64,000 nucleotides of DNA from Caldithrix sp. (lineage in GTDB: Bacteria > Zhuqueibacterota > Zhuqueibacteria > Thermofontimicrobiales > Sulfurfontimicrobiaceae). Below, one piece after another: positions 29,501 to 37,495 of this stretch. The stretch is from positions 1 through 64,000 of the forward strand of contig DYKB01000022.1 of the NCBI GenBank assembly GCA_020722815.1, given 5' to 3'. The notes beneath the pieces are model-generated. The model saw nothing but the letters and a program-made list of their open reading frames with translations, was not told the DNA's origin and ran no database searches. A program made the translations under genes and the position numbers. How positions within the stretch are numbered: position 1 is the first letter of the stretch; each line of letters begins with the position of its first letter.

Positions 29501-29596
29501 GCGGCGTATGGGCTGGATAAATTCCGCCATGAAAATCAATGGTACGGGAAGGAGTGGCGCTATTATTTAGGCCTCTCTTTTGGCTATTGGGATTAA
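26534..29596 (+). CDS. Peptidase MA-like / PD40 propeller / outer-membrane barrel protein
   Basis: 1020 aa. Signal peptide to about 31. A gluzincin-like domain carries HEYTH (His135, Glu136, His139) and downstream WFAEGTAQF with the likely third ligand Glu. Residues about 325-600 contain TolB/PD40-type propeller repeats (WSPDGKRVAFIS, WSPDGKKLVYAK, FSPDDQSIYFS). The last 400 residues look like a surface-antigen (Omp85-like) beta barrel with GGLLGMRGYPYYSIEG and a terminal aromatic. Unlike the preceding protein, its zinc motif is intact. It starts 4 bp after that gene, so they are co-expressed. The role of this architecture, common in FCB bacteria, is unknown. Confidence 0.8.
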   Translation: MTGFRITTTQNKYLTGLFILILLFNFTPSLSQIVEYNHPELKWLTIETDNFFVHYHPEAEWTAKVIAKIAEEIHKPISNFYGYVPDTKIHWIIRDHEDYSNGATFYYDNKIEIWATSMDFELRGTHNWLRNVITHEYTHMINLGAARKMIRQIPAVYLQAIGYEDEKRQDVLYGFPNKIITYPLAQTVIPMWFAEGTAQFQLPGLNYDIWDTHRDMLLRMATVQDYLLTLNQMGVFGKSSVGSEMVYNQGYSLIHFIAAQYGPQVLPELISAMKAPLRLTFNGAVEKVLGISESTLYENWKATIQKVYSERLYLIQTNPVQGEIVFDKGEANFYPVWSPDGKRVAFISNKGMTYLSQTSLLIYDFEKKQAKAIKGAVTSSCSWSPDGKKLVYAKRNKINQYGSHYFDLYVYDLDKKKETQLTKFQRLYNPDWSPVEDKILCIKNTDGTNNLYIYDLTKKELTPLTNNTQGEQIYHARWSHNGKVVVYAASQFHGRDLVLISADGKTQKTILNDEFDSRNPVFSPDDQSIYFSYDKTGIHNIYSLHLKTNRLKQLTNVIGGAFMPSVNERGQLVFSIFDKGQYKISYLKEPVALDVQFTQYQNTPNNFHYVRYDTLLSRLQIDSLVYGKYDDRQLPHYEVNPYKNTYSKMTFLPRLMYDYGTVKVGTYLLSSDILNRYSILGGAAVNKDLDYDFFGIFEYRRFKPTLFLEFYALRRQTSSYEEIIETKGTNVNFSYSLLEGDIGARFKLNDSQELTTTFVYSRYRAHQEYETNNKLSVEWNELLLSMNKFPTYNYYIGKDFSLLYSIDGMLPYLHSEISPLGRKIDLKYNYGLNKFIKGFKIADFGVVPDYDNYNFSTFSIDWKEYISLFSKNHVLGLNFQGGFIDKPIHSFFNFFAGGLLGMRGYPYYSIEGRKLIIGELKYRFPIWKNMDFRIFHIYFDKIFADVFFDYGNAFDQNNLKQVNFKKDVGFEVRLNSISSYAYPAYFFFSAAYGLDKFRHENQWYGKEWRYYLGLSFGYWD

Positions 29597-29707
29597 TATT
29601 TTCGAACATTAAACATCGTTATGTTGTAAAATACTTCAGCTTATTCGGGAAGGGTTTTATATCTATTGGGCGCGTCAGGTTTTTTTTAAATTGGAGGTTT
29701 TATTCTA

Positions 29708-30520
29708 ATGGTACACAAAATTTTTCTCTTTACACTGCTTTCTATTTTTGCCACTGCAAATTTCGTTCTGGCAGCACCTCCTGAGGATTCAGGAATTTAC
29801 ACTGAAAAACAGATGGCCTTCAGTCAATTTATGCCTTCGGCACTGATTGTTGAAAATTTATCGTTTTCAGGTCCGGCAACTGATTCTGTCGCAAAACAAC
29901 AAGTTCCGTTTGAAATTATTAAATCGCCTAAAATTGCATTACTTTCCTCTGCTGTTCTTCCAGGACTTGGGGAATTATATGCCAAATCATACATTATGAG
30001 TGCCGTTTTCGTGGGATTGGAAGCGACACTTTGGGGCATGTATTTTAAATATATTGATCAGGGTGAAAAATTAGAAAAAGAGTTTCAAAATTTTGCTGAT
30101 GCACATTGGAGTCGTGAGCAATATGAACAATGGATTACCGGCCCGGGGAGCAGCGTTTCGAAAACTCATGAATTACCGGAAACCAATACCCAACAATATT
30201 ATGAAATGATTGGGAAATATGATCAATTTTTTAGAGGGTGGGATGATTCTGATGCTTATAGCTATGGTGGTGAACGTTCTCCGCAACGTCTGAAATATAT
30301 GGATATGCGTGAAGATAGCAATATTGAGTTAAAAAATGCGACCACGATGGCCAGTGTGGTCATTCTAAATCATATTGTCAGTGCTGTGGATGCGGCCTGG
30401 TGCACCTATCGCTATAATAAAAATTATGCAAAAAAGAATAAGGGGGCTGCACTTCAGATTGATACAATTAAACGTGACCGAATACTTTATCCCGCACTTT
30501 CACTCAATGTGAGGTGGTAA
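29708..30520 (+). CDS. DUF5683-like membrane protein, paralogue 1
   Basis: 270 aa. Signal-like N-terminus ending near VLAAP. The core IALLSSAVLPGLGELYAKSYIMSAV and the later VVILNHIVSAVDAAW are the typical paired hydrophobic motifs (PGxGxxY... and NHxxSAxDA) of DUF5683 proteins, which are abundant in FCB genomes. TTGGAGG precedes the start by ten bases. The stop is directly followed by the ATG of a second copy. Function unknown; context suggests the envelope. Confidence 0.75.
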   Translation: MVHKIFLFTLLSIFATANFVLAAPPEDSGIYTEKQMAFSQFMPSALIVENLSFSGPATDSVAKQQVPFEIIKSPKIALLSSAVLPGLGELYAKSYIMSAVFVGLEATLWGMYFKYIDQGEKLEKEFQNFADAHWSREQYEQWITGPGSSVSKTHELPETNTQQYYEMIGKYDQFFRGWDDSDAYSYGGERSPQRLKYMDMREDSNIELKNATTMASVVILNHIVSAVDAAWCTYRYNKNYAKKNKGAALQIDTIKRDRILYPALSLNVRW

Positions 30521-31312
30521 ATGAGTTTATTCTTCAGGAAAATGCGCTTACATTTAATTTTAATTTTCGTCTTCTTTTCCTGTGTTCATTCCCAGGTGAT
30601 TGCTGAGAACGAAGATTGGTTGACGCCTTCTCCTTTAAGGAGTGCGACGGCACAATTCACTTTATTGAGCCTTCAAACAGGCCCGAATAGCCCAATGATG
30701 CTGACAGATCAGCCCGCGGCACCAAAATCCTTTTCGAAATCGAAGGGTCAGGCCATGTTTCGCTCGTTGATTATTCCCGGCTGGGGTCAAAATTATGCGG
30801 GTCGGAATAAACGCGCCAAATATTTTTTTATTACCGAAGTGATGCTTTGGACTTCATATACTGGATTTAAAATTTATGAAAATTGGCTTGAAAATGAATA
30901 CAAGGTTTTTGCTAAAACACATGCGCAGGCTGATCCAACTGATAAAGTTCACAAGTATTTTGTGAATATTGGTAATTATTCAAACATTTATGAATATAAT
31001 GCCGCCAAATTAAATTATCGCTCGCTTGATGAAGTTTATCCGGAAGATGCTTCATATTATTGGCAATGGGATAACGATATCAATCGGCATGATTTTAAAA
31101 TGATGCGGATTCGTTCCGATAATGCCAATTACCGGGCTTTATTTACCCTGGGAGCCGTACTGGTGAATCATATCGTAAGCGCAATTGATGCGGTCTGGAT
31201 TATACGAACGAAGAAAACCGAGTTGGGTCACCAATCGATCCCGGTCAAGGTTCAGTTGACCACATTTTCCGCAAAACAGGAATATCGAATTGGATTATTA
31301 ACGACTTTTTAG
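30521..31312 (+). CDS. DUF5683-like membrane protein, paralogue 2
   Basis: 263 aa. Same layout as the preceding gene: signal peptide, FRSLIIPGWGQNYAGRNKRAK, a second hydrophobic stretch, WLENEYKVFAKTHA and LVNHIVSAIDAVW. Sequence identity to its neighbour is low outside these motifs, so the duplication is old. The junction TAAATG gives no spacing and implies coupled translation, so the two could form a heteromer. A strong terminator follows at 31344. Confidence 0.75.
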   Translation: MSLFFRKMRLHLILIFVFFSCVHSQVIAENEDWLTPSPLRSATAQFTLLSLQTGPNSPMMLTDQPAAPKSFSKSKGQAMFRSLIIPGWGQNYAGRNKRAKYFFITEVMLWTSYTGFKIYENWLENEYKVFAKTHAQADPTDKVHKYFVNIGNYSNIYEYNAAKLNYRSLDEVYPEDASYYWQWDNDINRHDFKMMRIRSDNANYRALFTLGAVLVNHIVSAIDAVWIIRTKKTELGHQSIPVKVQLTTFSAKQEYRIGLLTTF

Positions 31313-31343
31313 CGGAACTGATTTGGAAAATAAAATTTTTATT

Positions 31344-31381
31344 AAAAGCTCAGTTGCCTGGCACTGAGCTTTTTCATTTTT
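31344..31381 (+). terminator. Rho-independent terminator after the DUF5683 pair
   Basis: Perfect 11-bp stem AAAAGCTCAGT / ACTGAGCTTTT (31344-31354 with 31363-31373), 8-nt loop, followed by TTCATTTTT. It closes the 22198-31312 surface block and separates it from the RmlD-like gene. Confidence 0.9.
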
Positions 31382-31415
31382 ATCGCTCATGGATTAAGAA
31401 AAAAAGGACTTTGTG

Positions 31416-32315
31416 ATGAAAAAATCTTTACTTATTACCGGTGCCACTGGCTTTTTAGGGGGACATTTAATCTCACAAGCCGGTGAGAACTGGAATATAC
31501 ACGCCACGTATCGTCAAAAAATTCAAAATTTACAAAACGTCAACTGGGTGAAGCTTGATTTAAATGATTTATCACAAATTGAACAAATTTTGAACACCCG
31601 AAAAATCGATGTTGTAATTCATGCTGCGGCGATTGCCGATCTGGATACGGCTGAAGGCGACAGCGAACTCACGAATCGAATTAATGTTCTTGCAACTCAA
31701 AAAATTGTTGACTTTTGTGAATCATCAAAAACTCGACTCATTTTTATTTCAACGGATATGGTCTTCGATGGGGAAAAAGGCAATTATACAGAAGATGATC
31801 CGGTTAATCCATTAAATTCTTATGGTGTTTCCAAAAAAACCGCGGAAAATTATATTCGCCAATTTTCCAGTAATTATGTAATCGCCCGAAGTGCTTTAAT
31901 ATATGGATTTTCTTGGACCGAAAGCCAGACGTTTTCTCAAATAATGCTTAAGCGAACGAAAAAAGGCGAAAGTGTACAATTATTTACCGATCAGTTTCGT
32001 TCACCCATATTGGTGAATAATTTAGCGCAGGCATTGCTGGAATTGGCCGATTCAGACTTTTGCGGCACCCTGCATCTTGGCGCTCCGGAACGAATCAGTC
32101 GCTATGAATTTGGTATATTATTTGCGAAATATTTTTCAATTTCCTCAAATTTGTTCATTCCGATACAAATGAAGAATTATCAATTTAAAGCGGCTCGACC
32201 AAAGGATACCTCGTTCAAGATTGATTCGGCAAAAAAAATTCTGAAAACTGAGCTATTAGATTGCCACAACGGTATACAATTTATAAAAGAATGTTCATCT
32301 TCGAGACAATTCTAA
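31416..32315 (+). CDS. RmlD-like NAD(P)-dependent sugar-nucleotide reductase
   Basis: About 299 aa, an extended short-chain dehydrogenase. Rossmann loop GATGFLGG at the N-terminus, DVVIHAAAIADLDTAE, the Ser/Thr site FISTDMVFDGEKG and the catalytic YGVSKK. The pattern best fits dTDP-4-dehydrorhamnose reductase (RmlD) or a related SDR. No other rml genes are nearby, so the substrate is uncertain. The ATG at 31416 has AAAAAGGA upstream; a GTG one codon earlier is also possible. Confidence 0.82.
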   Translation: MKKSLLITGATGFLGGHLISQAGENWNIHATYRQKIQNLQNVNWVKLDLNDLSQIEQILNTRKIDVVIHAAAIADLDTAEGDSELTNRINVLATQKIVDFCESSKTRLIFISTDMVFDGEKGNYTEDDPVNPLNSYGVSKKTAENYIRQFSSNYVIARSALIYGFSWTESQTFSQIMLKRTKKGESVQLFTDQFRSPILVNNLAQALLELADSDFCGTLHLGAPERISRYEFGILFAKYFSISSNLFIPIQMKNYQFKAARPKDTSFKIDSAKKILKTELLDCHNGIQFIKECSSSRQF

Positions 32316-32684
32316 TTGATCCATGTTGAATGTTGAGCCTTTTTAACTCATTTAAAATCAAAAATTTATTATTATTTAAATAAATCAAAATTTTGATTTC
32401 GGGGAAAACAAAATCTGCGCCATTCTTAATAACTTAGAAATCAATTTTTTGGATTACATTTTAAAAGTATATCGAAGTTGTCATTTAATTTCGCCCGATT
32501 ATTTGATGGCACTGACTTTTACTAAAATGACGATTTATTCTTTGTTTTTTAAAATGTTGTGGCTTTATTTTTGCAATCAATTCCTGGGCAGGTATCGAAT
32601 CGAAAGCATCGCGAAAAAATGGCTACCCTTGTAACTGATGAAATTTTCTTACGTTAGATTGCTATCCTATCGTTGGAGTTAATC
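32316..32684. other. AT-rich spacer with an 18-bp perfect palindrome
   Basis: No supported gene; a 61-codon open frame at 32449-32634 lacks a ribosome binding site and family. AAATCAAAATTTTGATTT at 32382-32399 is a perfect palindrome, which could be an operator or a weak terminator for the RmlD-like gene. Confidence 0.4.
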
Positions 32685-33956
32685 GTGGAAGTTCAAAACG
32701 AAAATAATTTTATATCGAATAAAAATGAAGAGGAGCCAACCAGTGTCATCAGTCCTCAAGTGATTAGTTCGTCAAAAGAGAAAAGATCAACTCCCCGCAA
32801 GCGATTTGATCTCGAACCGCTTGAAATTCCAATTTTACCGAAACAATTTCGTAAAACTTTTCGTGAACGTTTCGACTCCAGATTTCTGCTTATTCTTCTT
32901 CTTTCTATCATTTTTAATGTCAGCCTCGTCATATACCTCCCGGCTTTTCTTCCTTCAGAATATGAAAAAAATATGATTCGGCGAATGCAGCGGCGATTTG
33001 TCGATATTATTCTGCGTGATACTGAAATTGAAACAGGAACATCAGGGATTGCGCGCAGCGGCAAGAACTGGGGAAAAGTGACTCCTGAATCGCGTAAAGA
33101 TTTAAGCAAAATGATAGCTGATATTGTGACAGGTATTGTCACCAGCGGCGATGATCTTCCCGATTTTTCTAAATTATCAGATCATGTCATGACGCCGGAA
33201 CAGTTGCAGGAGATGCTGGATTCATTTGATGCCATCAGTACCCCAAAAGCGGGTGGAACGGCACAGAATGAACTCAATAAACAAAAAGTCGCTGAAAAAG
33301 TTTCCGATGTCGGTTTGTTGGGAATTATTACGCAGGGGAGTGGCTATGATAATACCGAATATGTCGCTGATATCGTTAAAAAAACAAGCTCCCCAAATCA
33401 GAATTTAAACGGGATTTTGGATCAAATAACAGCACTTCAGGTGCCGCGGCTGAAACGACAATTTGGTTGGATGAATCCGGATAGTATTGCCTCAGGTTTA
33501 AAAACGGGTCGAATTGATTCCCGGGTTCAGAAAAATTTTTATGAAACGATTCCCGAATTGGCAAAAGTTGAAGAGACACCAATTGCGCACAATGTTGGGA
33601 CCAACTTTGATGATTTACCTTTAGCCGGGCTGAATCGCATGAAAGCTGCTGAAAAGAACTCAAGAAGCGATGAACATATCGCCCGGGTCGTAGCCTCCCA
33701 CAATCGCGCGATACAGGATTGTTATAAGCAAGTATTGAAACATCAACCGGGTCTAAACGGTAAAATTGTCGTCCGCCTATCAATTGATATTCAGGGGATG
33801 GTCATATTTGCTGAAATTGTCGAATCGACCTTTAATCATCCAAAAATTGAACAATGCATTCTAAACCGGATTCGAAACTGGCGCGATTTTGGACCATGTA
33901 CACCCGATTGGGGGGTCAAAACAATTAAAATTCCATACAAATTTGGAATGGATTAA
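32685..33956 (+). CDS. TonB-like protein with AgmX/PglI-type C-terminal domain
   Basis: About 423 aa from a GTG at 32685, chosen because GGAG lies seven bases ahead. A basic cytoplasmic N-terminus is followed by one membrane helix (about 80-100, LLILLLSIIFNVSLVIYL) and a long periplasmic region. The last 95 residues (VASHNRAIQDCYKQVLKHQP, GKIVVRLSIDIQG, ESTFNHPKIEQCILNRIRNW) match the AgmX/PglI C-terminal family: a paired-Cys TonB-like fold. Such proteins partner with TolQ/TolR-type motors, for example in myxobacterial gliding. It stands alone, but a TolQ/TolR pair lies at 62640-63731. Confidence 0.78.
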   Translation: MEVQNENNFISNKNEEEPTSVISPQVISSSKEKRSTPRKRFDLEPLEIPILPKQFRKTFRERFDSRFLLILLLSIIFNVSLVIYLPAFLPSEYEKNMIRRMQRRFVDIILRDTEIETGTSGIARSGKNWGKVTPESRKDLSKMIADIVTGIVTSGDDLPDFSKLSDHVMTPEQLQEMLDSFDAISTPKAGGTAQNELNKQKVAEKVSDVGLLGIITQGSGYDNTEYVADIVKKTSSPNQNLNGILDQITALQVPRLKRQFGWMNPDSIASGLKTGRIDSRVQKNFYETIPELAKVEETPIAHNVGTNFDDLPLAGLNRMKAAEKNSRSDEHIARVVASHNRAIQDCYKQVLKHQPGLNGKIVVRLSIDIQGMVIFAEIVESTFNHPKIEQCILNRIRNWRDFGPCTPDWGVKTIKIPYKFGMD

Positions 33957-34209
33957 AAAAAATTACCTGAATTACTCTGATTTCCAATTTCACTTCAGAA
34001 CAAAAAACCACAATTTATAGTTTTCAATGCTATGCGACCCTTTTCTTCAAAAATCAAAAATCGTTATCCTGAATCGTGAAGTATGATAGGCAAGCTTGAA
34101 AAGTCGTACGCGTTGATTGAATTTTACAGATTTTTGCTGACGGCGGTTTTTTCCTTAAAATACTCAATATAAATACTTACCATAAATTGTAATTCAACAA
34201 ACAACTTCC
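33957..34209. other. Spacer with a repeat fragment
   Basis: No gene. ATCGTTATCCTGAATCGTGAAG at about 34059-34080 resembles one arm of the palindromic elements at 9935 and 10856 and is probably a remnant. The promoter of the next gene begins at 34210. Confidence 0.4.
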
Positions 34210-34238
34210 TTGACTTTTAAACTTTTTGTTCATATTTT
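34210..34238 (+). promoter_or_regulatory. Sigma-70-type promoter of the AIR-synthase-like gene
   Basis: TTGACT (34210-34215), 17-bp spacer, TATTTT (34233-34238). Transcription would begin near 34245, so the start codon must lie downstream, which supports ATG 34267 over the TTG at 34210. Confidence 0.55.
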
Positions 34239-34266
34239 TGTTAAATTTCATGATACAATCGGTGGA

Positions 34267-35292
34267 ATGAAGATGATGTCCGATCAAAAACTTTTAGCAC
34301 CAGGTAAATTACCGATGGATTTGCTTGGTGATTTAATTGCCCGCTATACACATCAAGATCCGTCGGTGGTTATTGGTTCCGGAATTGGCGTTGATGCCGC
34401 CGTTTTAGCGCCTGATGAAAATCTGTTGATCGCGAAATCGGACCCAATTACTTGCGTTGCTGAAGATATTGGTCATTATGCCGTGCAGATAAATGCCAAT
34501 GATATCGCCTGTCTTGGCGGACAACCGCGATGGTTTTTGGTGACATTACTTTTGCCGGCTCAGAAGACGACGGTTGAAAACATCGAGGTAATTTTCCGGC
34601 AGATAAGTGACGCCTGTAAAAAGATGGGAATCGCCCTTTGTGGGGGACATTCCGAGATAACGGCTGGTATTGATCGCCCTATAGTGGTGGGACAGATGCT
34701 GGGGACTGTTTCGCGTGAGGATCTTATTTATCCAGCCGGCATTCAGCCGGGTGATGATATTATTTTGACGAAAGGAATTGCGATTGAAGGCGCATCCATA
34801 ATTGCCCGGGAAAAAAGACAGGAGATTGGCGAAAATTTTTCAGTTGAACTGGTGGCGCAATGTAAACAACTGATTTATGAGCCTGGAATTAGTGTCGTTC
34901 GCGATGCGCAAATTGCCCGACAGGCTGCGCCAATTCATGCGTTGCATGATCCCACCGAAGGCGGCCTTTCAACCGGGCTGTATGAATTATCCCGCGCGTC
35001 AAATATGAAATTATGGATTGAGTTTGATAAAATTCCGATTATTCCCGAGTCCAAGTTTCTGTGCGAGGTTTACGGACTGGATATTCTGGGGACAATAGCT
35101 TCGGGTGCGCTGTTAATCGCTGTTTCTTCACCCTATTCTCAGGAAGTTGTCGAAAAACTGGATAAATCGGGGATTCCGGCCGCGGTAATTGGGAAAGCTA
35201 TTTCAAAAGGTATTGGTGTAAAAATGAAATTGGAAGGGAAGGATATGGAAATGCCTGTTTTTGACCATGATGAAATTATGAAAATTTTGTAA
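34267..35292 (+). CDS. AIR synthase / HypE-like protein
   Basis: About 341 aa from ATG 34267. It has the two-domain ATP-binding fold of the PurM/HypE/ThiL/SelD superfamily: GSGIGVDAAVLAP, KSDPIT, INANDIACLGGQPRWFLVTL, GGHSEITAGIDRPIV and HALHDPTEGGLSTGLYELS. HypE, which dehydrates thiocarbamate on hydrogenase maturation factors, ends in a Cys; this protein ends in KIL without Cys, so it is a HypE-like AIR synthase-related protein and not HypE itself. No hyp genes are near. The metabolite it phosphorylates is unknown. Confidence 0.82.
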   Translation: MKMMSDQKLLAPGKLPMDLLGDLIARYTHQDPSVVIGSGIGVDAAVLAPDENLLIAKSDPITCVAEDIGHYAVQINANDIACLGGQPRWFLVTLLLPAQKTTVENIEVIFRQISDACKKMGIALCGGHSEITAGIDRPIVVGQMLGTVSREDLIYPAGIQPGDDIILTKGIAIEGASIIAREKRQEIGENFSVELVAQCKQLIYEPGISVVRDAQIARQAAPIHALHDPTEGGLSTGLYELSRASNMKLWIEFDKIPIIPESKFLCEVYGLDILGTIASGALLIAVSSPYSQEVVEKLDKSGIPAAVIGKAISKGIGVKMKLEGKDMEMPVFDHDEIMKIL

Positions 35293-35324
35293 TATTCATA
35301 TTTATGCAACTACATCTATTGAAT

Positions 35325-35346
35325 ATTTATCATTTTCATGATAAAT
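35325..35346. terminator. Short hairpin after the AIR-synthase-like gene
   Basis: ATTTATCAT-TTTC-ATGATAAAT forms a 9-bp AT-rich stem with a 4-nt loop, 33 bp after the stop. There is no T-run, so it may be a weak terminator or RNA-stability element. Confidence 0.35.
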
Positions 35347-35423
35347 TAAACTTAAAATAGTTATGCGATTAATTAAATTTAATAAATTTAAAAATATTCA
35401 TTTTTGAGTTGATAAAAAATCAC

Positions 35424-35452
35424 TTGACAATTAATAATTAAATTGATATATT
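35424..35452 (+). promoter_or_regulatory. Consensus sigma-70-type promoter of the amidase gene
   Basis: TTGACA (35424-35429), exactly 17 bp, TATATT (35447-35452): one of the best promoters in the window. Transcription would start near 35459, giving a leader of about 40 nt to the ATG at 35501. Confidence 0.75.
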
Positions 35453-35500
35453 ATTGAATATGACTATATGGAAGGATATTTAATAAAGGAGGGTTTGGAT

Positions 35501-36166
35501 ATGGAAATAAGATGGGTAGAAAGCCATTTTTTTGATCCCTATAAAATTGCCAATGAAATGATTATTATTCATCATACAGGAAGTAAAAATGGCAAAATTA
35601 ATAGCCTTGAAGGGACACTCGCCTGGTTTAAACCTGATCCGTGGCGTGAACATAGTAAAGCATCGGCTCAGTATGTCATTCCACGTTATGAGAATTACAT
35701 TGTCCAGATGGTTCGCGATGAACACACCTCCTATCACGCTGGTGAAAGTAGCTGGATTATTAAAGGCGTCAAGCGTTATAATTTGAATGATCGTTCAATT
35801 GGTATTGAGCTTCAAGGTGACGGGAATCTTATTGAATATTCTTCTTTTCAATATGAAGCATTGATCTGGCTCACCCGACGCAAAATGGAAGAATTCAGGA
35901 TCCCCCCTGAACTGGTACAGGGACATGAGCATATCAGTCCGGGCCGAAAAGTGGATCCTGGTATTTACTTTGACTGGAAATATTTTCGCTATGAAATTTC
36001 TTCCAAAACCCAAATTATTGTGCCGGAACCTTATCCAACAACGCAACCGCCTGACAATGATGTCGTTCTGCGATATCCAGAAGAACGGGAGGTAACAATT
36101 CCGTCAGGCGAAAATCCATCATTTTTTGAGCGGGTGCTCGATATATTTCGCAGTCTTTTCGGATAG
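35501..36166 (+). CDS. N-acetylmuramoyl-L-alanine amidase (Amidase_2/AmpD-like)
   Basis: About 221 aa. The ATG at 35501 is chosen because AAAGGAGG lies ten bases ahead; an ATG at 35468 lies almost on the transcription start. Zinc-amidase motifs: IIIHHTG (first His ligand), SAQYVIPRYENYIVQMV, NDRSIGIELQGDG, and VQGHEHISPGRKVDPG with the second His and the catalytic region. It cleaves muramoyl-L-alanine bonds of peptidoglycan. No signal peptide is seen, so it may be a cytoplasmic recycling enzyme or released by lysis. The tail after about 175 is Pro-rich. Confidence 0.86.
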   Translation: MEIRWVESHFFDPYKIANEMIIIHHTGSKNGKINSLEGTLAWFKPDPWREHSKASAQYVIPRYENYIVQMVRDEHTSYHAGESSWIIKGVKRYNLNDRSIGIELQGDGNLIEYSSFQYEALIWLTRRKMEEFRIPPELVQGHEHISPGRKVDPGIYFDWKYFRYEISSKTQIIVPEPYPTTQPPDNDVVLRYPEEREVTIPSGENPSFFERVLDIFRSLFG

Positions 36167-36301
36167 TAATTTTATAAATTTTTTCTTTTGGGGTGGATTT
36201 CTTTTAATTTTTATGCTGTTCTTTTCCATGAATTCGAATTCTTCGAAAATTCTCATTGGCTTAACAATGTACTTTTGATCAAAATTAAGAGGGAGGAAAT
36301 T

Positions 36302-36556
36302 TTGAGAGTTTCGAAGTACGCTGTTGATTCTTATTACAGTCCGTCATTTTCTGAACCTCATTATGATATGGGGCAGCGCCAGGAGATTGCGCTTCAATAT
36401 CTACGTGAACGTGGGCGGATTACCAATTGGGAGTATGTCAATTTGTGTAATGTGGGGTATCGTACGGCTCATCGTGATCTTTGTGATCTCATCGATAAAG
36501 GTGTGGTCCGAATATTTAAGATGGGACGGAGTACGTATTATGCGTTGGAGGTCTAA
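36302..36556 (+). CDS. Small winged-helix DNA-binding protein
   Basis: 84 aa from a TTG at 36302 with GGGAGG five bases ahead; a longer reading from 36188 would add a hydrophobic stretch unlike this family. GQRQEIALQYLRERGRITNW, then NVGYRTAHRDLCDLIDKGVV and GRSTYYAL, form a DeoR-like winged helix (recognition helix near YRTAHRDL, wing ending in YYAL). Probably a small regulator. It follows the amidase gene by 135 bp and precedes a terminator. Confidence 0.68.
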   Translation: MRVSKYAVDSYYSPSFSEPHYDMGQRQEIALQYLRERGRITNWEYVNLCNVGYRTAHRDLCDLIDKGVVRIFKMGRSTYYALEV

Positions 36557-36700
36557 ATTTCTGGTAATCGGTCCGTTTTTGAATAAAACGAACTGTGGAG
36601 CTAGCTATTTAGTGGATAGGATCCCCGACCAGCCACGTTGCCTGTTGAATAACTCGTAATTGAATCAGCAATTGTTATTATTTACTGAAAAGTAAATATC

Positions 36701-36738
36701 AAGGAGCAAAGTCTTCCGACCTTGCTCCTTTTTTATTT
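36701..36738 (+). terminator. Rho-independent terminator between convergent genes
   Basis: Stem AAGGAGCAA / TTGCTCCTT with a 12-nt loop followed by TTTTATTTTA. It ends the plus-strand winged-helix transcript; on the minus strand only a short T-rich stretch follows, so it is weaker for the transaldolase gene that ends here. Confidence 0.85.
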
Positions 36739-37385
36739 TAACGTGCCTGTACTTTTTTCCAATCTTCGAGGAATTTTTCAATTCCCAGGTCGGTTAATGG
36801 GTGTTTTGCCAATTGCTCGATCACTTTAAACGGAATTGTTGCAATATCGGCACCCACAAGGGCAGACTCCACGACGTGTAGCGGATTTCGAATACTGGCG
36901 ACAATCATTTCTGTTTCGATTTCGTAGATATCAAAAATTTGGGCAATCTCACGGACGGAATTTAATCCATCATGGCTGGCGTCATCCAAACGACCAACAA
37001 AAATGCTAATAAATGAAGCACCAGCCTTTGCGGCCATTAGTGCCTGCATTGAGCTAAAAACGAGTGTCACATTACAGCGAATACCTTCATCTTCCAGAAT
37101 ACGTACGGCTTTTAGTCCGTCTTTCGTAATGGGAACTTTCACCACTACATTTTTATGAATTTTATGTAATTCTCTGCCTTCTTTGACAATACCAGCGGTA
37201 TCGAGACTTACCGTTTCTGCACTTACCGGCCCATCAACTGTTTCACAAATTTGACGAATGATGTCTTCAAATTTCCCCTTTTCCTTGGAAATTAACGTGG
37301 GATTCGTGGTAACGCCATCAATGACACCTAATTCAACCGCTTCTTTAATTTCAGCCAAATTTGCTGAATCGATAAAAATTTTCAT
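36738..37385 (-). CDS. tal: Transaldolase / fructose-6-phosphate aldolase family (TalC/Fsa)
   Basis: 215 aa, the compact class of transaldolase. [24 protein letters not shown] (Asn28) and VVVKVPIT with the Schiff-base Lys83 are clear. It moves three-carbon units in the non-oxidative pentose phosphate pathway, or cleaves fructose 6-phosphate; sequence alone does not separate the two. GGAGGG precedes the start. It is the last of a minus-strand run after truA. Confidence 0.93.
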   Translation of the reverse strand: MKIFIDSANLAEIKEAVELGVIDGVTTNPTLISKEKGKFEDIIRQICETVDGPVSAETVSLDTAGIVKEGRELHKIHKNVVVKVPITKDGLKAVRILEDEGIRCNVTLVFSSMQALMAAKAGASFISIFVGRLDDASHDGLNSVREIAQIFDIYEIETEMIVASIRNPLHVVESALVGADIATIPFKVIEQLAKHPLTDLGIEKFLEDWKKVQAR

Positions 37386-37495
37386 TTAAACCCTCCAAAT
37401 TCTTTTTTTAGTTTACTAATCCAAAATATGTTAATACGTCCAGGTGGATATCATCAAATATCCGTGATAGTTTGATTGAGTTCAGGAAATAATTT

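Noticed and set aside
32449..32634. Plus-strand 61-codon hydrophobic open frame
   Set aside because: TTG-type start without ribosome binding site and no family; not strong enough to call, though a small membrane peptide cannot be excluded.
34267..35292. Calling the gene hypE or thiL
   Set aside because: It lacks the C-terminal Cys of HypE and the ThiL-specific arrangement; no hydrogenase or thiamine genes are nearby.
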